DNA of 11,095 bases from contig DUHU01000265.1 of the NCBI GenBank assembly GCA_013330765.1, positions 997 to 12,091 on the forward strand, given 5' to 3'. The translations under genes were made by a program, and so were the position numbers. This DNA is from Candidatus Poseidoniaceae archaeon (lineage in GTDB: Archaea > Thermoplasmatota > Poseidoniia > Poseidoniales > Poseidoniaceae). Below the pieces are notes generated by a model. It was not told the origin of the DNA and ran no database searches. It saw only the letters and a list, made by a program, of their open reading frames with translations. Of this stretch, positions 7,674 through 11,095 are shown in pieces. Each line of letters opens with the position of its first letter. The first letter of the stretch is position 1.

Positions 7674-7752
7674 GGCGATGAACTCCGCGCCTCTGCTATC
7701 ATCCCGATGGCGACGCCGTCACCGTGATGAGCAAGAGGCCCCACGTCCCGTC
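7674..7752. promoter_or_regulatory. Divergent intergenic region between hflX and the Pcc1-like/chaperonin run
   Basis: This 79-base spacer must hold promoters in both directions. I see no convincing TATA or BRE on either strand; the most AT-rich point is GCTATCATC near 7695-7703. The hflX Shine-Dalgarno GGAG lies just inside its left end. Nothing else is recognisable. Confidence 0.4.
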
Positions 7753-7968
7753 ATGGAGCCGGTGTCCATCGACCTCCGTCTCGATGGTCGCGCCTCCTTG
7801 CTTTCCATCGCCAAAGCGGTGGAGGGAGTCGAATCGAGCGTGGACGGAGAGGCCCTGGTCCTGCGCGTGTCCGCTCCGAGCCTCCGAGAAGCACAGGTGC
7901 TTCTCGACAGAGCGCTCGCGGCCCTAAACGAGGGCGAATCCTCGAGCGAAAGCCCGTGGCAGGATTGA
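7753..7968 (+). CDS. Small Pcc1-like protein, 71 aa (putative KEOPS subunit)
   Basis: A small alpha/beta protein. It reads beta strand (VSIDLRLDG), helix (SLLSIAKAVEGVES), beta strand (GEALVLRVSAP), long helix (SLREAQVLLDRALAALNE), then an acidic tail. That order, the length, and the C-terminal 'S.LR.a...l..aL' helix match Pcc1, the dimerising subunit of the KEOPS complex that makes t6A on ANN-decoding tRNAs. The match is by pattern only; the family is short and weakly conserved, so the function is tentative. The ATG at 7753 is the first usable start in the frame, since no ATG, GTG or TTG occurs in frame between it and the hflX start. Its TGA at 7966-7968 overlaps the downstream chaperonin ATG by one base (TGATG), implying co-transcription and translational coupling. 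Confidence 0.55.
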   Translation: MEPVSIDLRLDGRASLLSIAKAVEGVESSVDGEALVLRVSAPSLREAQVLLDRALAALNEGESSSESPWQD

Positions 7969-9584
7969 TGAGGGCGGGCTCAGACCGAACCGCGATGGAC
8001 GGAGATGAAAGCGGCGGCCGAGCCCCCGTCGTCATTGTCCGACCGACCACCAACGTGACCAGCGGCGTAGCGGTCACGCAGAAACTTGTGCGCGCATCTG
8101 TGGCCTTCGGCGACCTCATTCGTGGCACGTACGGGCCAAACGGTTTGGACAAGATGCTGTACAAATCGAACGGCGAAACCGCGGTCACCAACGACGGCGC
8201 TCGAATCGTCGCGGATCTGTTGGTGAAGCACCCAGCTGCCAAAACCTTCGTTTCCATGGCAGAAACCCAGGAGAATGCATGCGGCGATGGCGTCACGGGC
8301 TGCCTGATTTTCGCCTCTGAATTGATGCGGGAAGGCGGGCGGTTGCTCGAACGCAGCCTCCATCCTCTCACCTTGGTGGAAGGTTACCGTGAGGCCGCAG
8401 ACATCACCCTCGCGATGGCTGAGGCACGAAGCTCCGATGCTTCGGGCGCCGATGCAGCACGATGGGCAGATGTCGCGATGACGGCCATGACCGGAACCAG
8501 TGCCGAGGCAGGAGGGGAACGTCTCGCCTCCCTCGTGGTCCAGGCTGCCATGCTCGTGCAACGAACCGCAGGCCAAGACCCGCTGTCCTACGAACGCATC
8601 CGGATGGCAAAGCGTGGGGCGGGCGAGCTTGGACAAAGCCGCCTCATCAGCGGCCTGATTTACGACCGACGCGTGGCGTTGGACCGCCAGGCACGGCTCC
8701 TAGAGAACGTCCAGGTGGCGGTTCTGACGTGCCCTCTGACCCTGCAAAAAGGTGTTCGAGAGGCCGAAATTGAAGTCAATGACGTCGATCAATTGGAGTC
8801 CTTCATGGCGGCAGAGGACGCCCTGCTCGACGCTCATGCGACGGCGGTGCTCGCTTCGGGCGCACGCTTGATCGTCTGCGCCAAAGAGGTCGAACAGCGG
8901 GTGCTGCATCGGCTCGTGGACGAGGGATGCGTCGTGCTTGCGGACGTGGACAAGGACGGCGCAGAAGACCTCGCTGAAGTCACTGGAGCCACGCTGTGCG
9001 AGCACCTCGACGATCTTGATGCCACGGCTCTTGGGCGCCTCGATCGTTTCTCGGTCGAGACCCTCGAAGGAGAAGAAGGGCGCCGCGAGCGGCTGATGTT
9101 TGAGCATGCAAACAGCAGGCTGGCCTGCATTGACGTTGCAGGAAGCGCGGGGACGGCCACCGAGGAAGTCATTCGCGGTCTCTTTGATGCTCTCCGGTCG
9201 GTCATTGGAGGCATGAGTTCAGGTCGTTTGCTTCTCGGAGGTGGAAGCCTTCACATCGCTGCTGCCATGGCCGTGCGGGAAGCCGCAGAAGCCGCTACTG
9301 GGCGACGCCGTTTGGCGATGGAAGCCTATGCTCGTGCCTTGGAGGCCGTACCAGGGGCGCTCATCGAAAACGCCGGCGGCAACCGACTGGACGTGCTCAT
9401 GGACCTGCGGGCTGCACACCGCGCCGGCCAGATCGACCAAGGCGTCACCGCTGCAGGAGCCAACGGCATCATCACCCAAGCATGGGCCAACGCCGAGACC
9501 CTCGAACACGCCGTGGTCGTGTCGACGGAAGCCGTGTGTGGGTTGCTTCGTATCGATCAGGTGATTTCAGCTCGAGGCGATTGA
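7968..9584 (+). CDS. Divergent group II chaperonin (thermosome/CCT family)
   Basis: A group II chaperonin subunit: ring-forming ATPase with a built-in lid, cytoplasmic. Counted from ATG 7968 it is 538 aa, the normal length. Family landmarks are TYGPNGLDKML (54-64), NDGARI (D76), the phosphate loop as GDGVTG (107 is Asp; usually GDGTTT), an apical region with the lid-type protrusion (about 260-345), FDAL with the hydrolytic Asp at 407, LLGGGS (422-427), ENAGGNRLDVL (467-477) and the terminal LRIDQVI (527-533; usually LRIDDVI). ATPase aspartates are kept, but the ATP loop is altered. The segment after ENAG is shortened where thermosomes carry GVIEP, and there is no Gly-Met tail. It looks like a diverged paralogue. 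The start is uncertain: GTG 7956 and ATG 7995 are in frame. ATG 7968 is preferred because it overlaps the upstream stop and follows AGGA. Confidence 0.9.
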   Translation: MRAGSDRTAMDGDESGGRAPVVIVRPTTNVTSGVAVTQKLVRASVAFGDLIRGTYGPNGLDKMLYKSNGETAVTNDGARIVADLLVKHPAAKTFVSMAETQENACGDGVTGCLIFASELMREGGRLLERSLHPLTLVEGYREAADITLAMAEARSSDASGADAARWADVAMTAMTGTSAEAGGERLASLVVQAAMLVQRTAGQDPLSYERIRMAKRGAGELGQSRLISGLIYDRRVALDRQARLLENVQVAVLTCPLTLQKGVREAEIEVNDVDQLESFMAAEDALLDAHATAVLASGARLIVCAKEVEQRVLHRLVDEGCVVLADVDKDGAEDLAEVTGATLCEHLDDLDATALGRLDRFSVETLEGEEGRRERLMFEHANSRLACIDVAGSAGTATEEVIRGLFDALRSVIGGMSSGRLLLGGGSLHIAAAMAVREAAEAATGRRRLAMEAYARALEAVPGALIENAGGNRLDVLMDLRAAHRAGQIDQGVTAAGANGIITQAWANAETLEHAVVVSTEAVCGLLRIDQVISARGD

Positions 9585-9597
9585 CGCCACGTTCATA

Positions 9598-9611
9598 ACC
9601 GGTCCACCGGT
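9598..9611. repeat. ACCGGT direct repeat / short hairpin upstream of purH
   Basis: ACCGGT occurs twice separated by CC. Because ACCGGT is itself a palindrome, the pair can also fold as a 5-bp stem (ACCGG/CCGGT) with loop TCCA. It lies in the 49-base gap between the chaperonin stop and purH. No T-run follows, so terminator activity is unsupported; operator or chance are equally possible. Confidence 0.3.
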
Positions 9612-9633
9612 GCTCAATCAAACGGGTCACGTC

Positions 9634-11095
9634 ATGGAACAGGAGCCCGTACGGCCACGCGCTCTTCTCAGCGTGTGGGACAAGCGCGACATCGTCCCAT
9701 TTGCAGAAGGTCTCGCCGCGCTTGGGTTTGATTTGCTTTCCACCGGCGGCACCGCACGTGTGCTCCGTGAGGCGGGTCTGCAGGTGCTGGACGTCTCGGA
9801 AGCGACCGGACATCCAGAAATTTTCGACGGCCGTGTGAAATCCCTCCATCCTGCCATCCATGGACCGCTTCTGGCTCGCCTTGAGCGCGAGGAGGACGCC
9901 ACGCATCTCAGGGAGCTTGGTTACCCGCCCATTCAGGTGGTTGCGGTCAACCTCTACCCCTTCGCTGAAGCCGCCTCAAAGGATCCGCCCCTTCCGGACG
10001 GAGACCTCTTGGAAATGATCGACATTGGAGGTCCGACCTTGGTCCGTGCCTCCGCAAAGAACCACAGGAACGTGCTAATCGTGGTCCGCCCAGAACGGTA
10101 CACGGACGTGCTGACCGCCTTGCAAGAGGCAGGTCAGCCCCAAAGCGTTGGCATGGACCTTCGCCAGGCCCTGGCCCTCGAGGCCTTCCAGCAAACCTCA
10201 GGCTACGATACGGCCATCGCCGAGGCCTTGCAACGTCGTTGGATCGGGGCGCCAGAATCGGTCGAGCAGGTCGAGCAACAGGCCGCGCGCTTCCCAACAG
10301 CCATGCGTGTGGCAGCCACCCAACGGGAGGTCCTCCGTTACGGCGAAAACGCACACCAAGCCGCGGCACTCTTCATCGACCCGATGGCCGAGGGGCATGC
10401 TTCGACCCTCGTTGGCGCGAACGTCGAGGGTGGAAAGGCGATGTCGTACAACAACTATGCCGACGCCGATGCTTGCCTTCGTTTGTGCCGTTCGCTCTCG
10501 ACCGACGAGTGGCCCGAAGCACCTCATGCCTGCGTGATCGTCAAGCATGCCAACCCGTGTGGGGCGGCCTTAGGAGCCACACAGGACGCCGCCTTCCGTC
10601 AGGCGCTCGCATCCGATTCAGAATCCGCCTTTGGCTCCATCATCGCGTTCAACACCCCCGTGACCCTTGCCACCGCGGAAGCGATTGGGGACCTTTTCGT
10701 TGAAGTGATCATGGCTCCATCGTACGACGACAAGGCCCGCCTCCATCTTCGTTCGAAAACCAACCGCAGGTTGCTGACCATCGATTCACCGAACGACAGG
10801 CTCTCGCCCTTGGAACGCACCTTGGTGCGCAAGCCCATTGAAGGCGGTTGGCTGATGCAAACCGAGGAACCTCCACGGCTTGACGTCAAGGACCTCTCCA
10901 CCGTCACACAACGACAAATGGACGCGACTGATGCGGCGTCCATGCGCTTCGCTGCGAGGGTTTGCGAGCAAGTGAAGTCGAACGCCATCGTCATGGTTCA
11001 AGGGTTGGCCACGGTCGGCATTGGTCCCGGTCAAACCAGCCGTGTGGAAGCCGTTCGCATCGCGGGGCGGCGTGCAGGAGACCGCGCCAAAGACT
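9634..11095 (+). CDS. purH: Bifunctional AICAR transformylase / IMP cyclohydrolase PurH, 3'-truncated
   Basis: Last two steps of de novo IMP synthesis: formylation of AICAR with 10-formyl-THF, then ring closure. The frame is open from ATG 9634 to the window edge, giving 487 codons; comparison with known PurH suggests roughly 60 residues are missing. The N-terminal cyclohydrolase (MGS-like) domain shows RALLSVWDK, LLSTGGTAR and FDGRVKSLHPAIHG. The IDIGGPTLVRASAKN block follows. The transformylase domain has YGENAHQ (commonly YGENPHQ), the catalytic Lys-His of KHANPCG (K304, H305), SAFGSIIAFN, FVEVIMAPS, KSNAIV and GIGPGQTSRV. No clear Shine-Dalgarno sequence precedes the ATG; GTG 9610 is in frame but would add residues without family match. 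It is 49 bases after the chaperonin on the same strand. Many archaea instead use PurP and PurO, so this bacterial-type enzyme fits a lineage with acquired bacterial genes. Confidence 0.96.
   Translation, partial: MEQEPVRPRALLSVWDKRDIVPFAEGLAALGFDLLSTGGTARVLREAGLQVLDVSEATGHPEIFDGRVKSLHPAIHGPLLARLEREEDATHLRELGYPPIQVVAVNLYPFAEAASKDPPLPDGDLLEMIDIGGPTLVRASAKNHRNVLIVVRPERYTDVLTALQEAGQPQSVGMDLRQALALEAFQQTSGYDTAIAEALQRRWIGAPESVEQVEQQAARFPTAMRVAATQREVLRYGENAHQAAALFIDPMAEGHASTLVGANVEGGKAMSYNNYADADACLRLCRSLSTDEWPEAPHACVIVKHANPCGAALGATQDAAFRQALASDSESAFGSIIAFNTPVTLATAEAIGDLFVEVIMAPSYDDKARLHLRSKTNRRLLTIDSPNDRLSPLERTLVRKPIEGGWLMQTEEPPRLDVKDLSTVTQRQMDATDAASMRFAARVCEQVKSNAIVMVQGLATVGIGPGQTSRVEAVRIAGRRAGDRAKD

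Noticed and set aside
9472..9906. Minus-strand frame spanning the chaperonin-purH junction
   Set aside because: Opposite two well-supported coding regions, with no recognisable motif.
1..11095. tRNA, rRNA, CRISPR, insertion sequence or attachment-site signals
   Set aside because: None was seen; coding density is high and intergenic gaps are all under 140 bases.

Overview
The window reads as a GC-rich archaeal chromosome segment densely packed with housekeeping and proteostasis genes. The archaeal assignment is an inference. It rests on a group II (thermosome/CCT-family) chaperonin preceded by a small Pcc1-like ORF, and on a TATA-like promoter element ahead of groES. Bacterial-type genes are mixed in: groES/groEL, class II fumarase, bifunctional purH and HflX. 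This combination, with a membrane protein carrying a carboxypeptidase-regulatory-like domain, is reminiscent of planktonic marine Euryarchaeota/Thermoplasmatota (Marine Group II/III). No rRNA or other decisive marker is present, so the lineage stays open.

Layout, left to right. (1) A 5'-truncated class II fumarate hydratase (fumC) on the + strand ends at 960. Its stop codon abuts the stop codon of a convergent minus-strand gene, with no bases between them. (2) A minus-strand block runs leftward from 5288 to 961: groES, groEL, a GT4-type glycosyltransferase, then a beta-propeller protein. groES and groEL are translationally linked: the groEL Shine-Dalgarno sequence overlaps the groES stop. The gaps of 46 and 76 bases before the last two genes allow co-transcription but do not prove it. 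(3) A 134-base divergent control region (5289-5422) separates groES from a plus-strand membrane protein with an extracytoplasmic beta-sandwich-like domain. (4) That gene overlaps tail-to-tail by 11 bases with hflX, a ribosome-associated GTPase on the minus strand. (5) A 79-base divergent spacer leads to a plus-strand run: a 71-aa Pcc1-like ORF, a divergent group II chaperonin whose ATG overlaps the preceding stop (TGATG), and the start of purH, which runs off the right edge.

The main theme is protein homeostasis. A complete group I chaperonin system (GroEL plus GroES) and a group II chaperonin lie within about 5 kb of each other. HflX, which splits or rescues stressed ribosomes in bacteria, sits between them. 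The group II protein keeps the residues expected for ATP hydrolysis but has an altered ATP-loop motif and no C-terminal GGM tail, so it looks like a diverged paralogue rather than the main thermosome subunit. fumC (TCA cycle) and purH (de novo purines) are metabolic flanks. I found no tRNA, rRNA, CRISPR array, insertion sequence or long repeat. All intergenic spaces are shorter than 140 bases.
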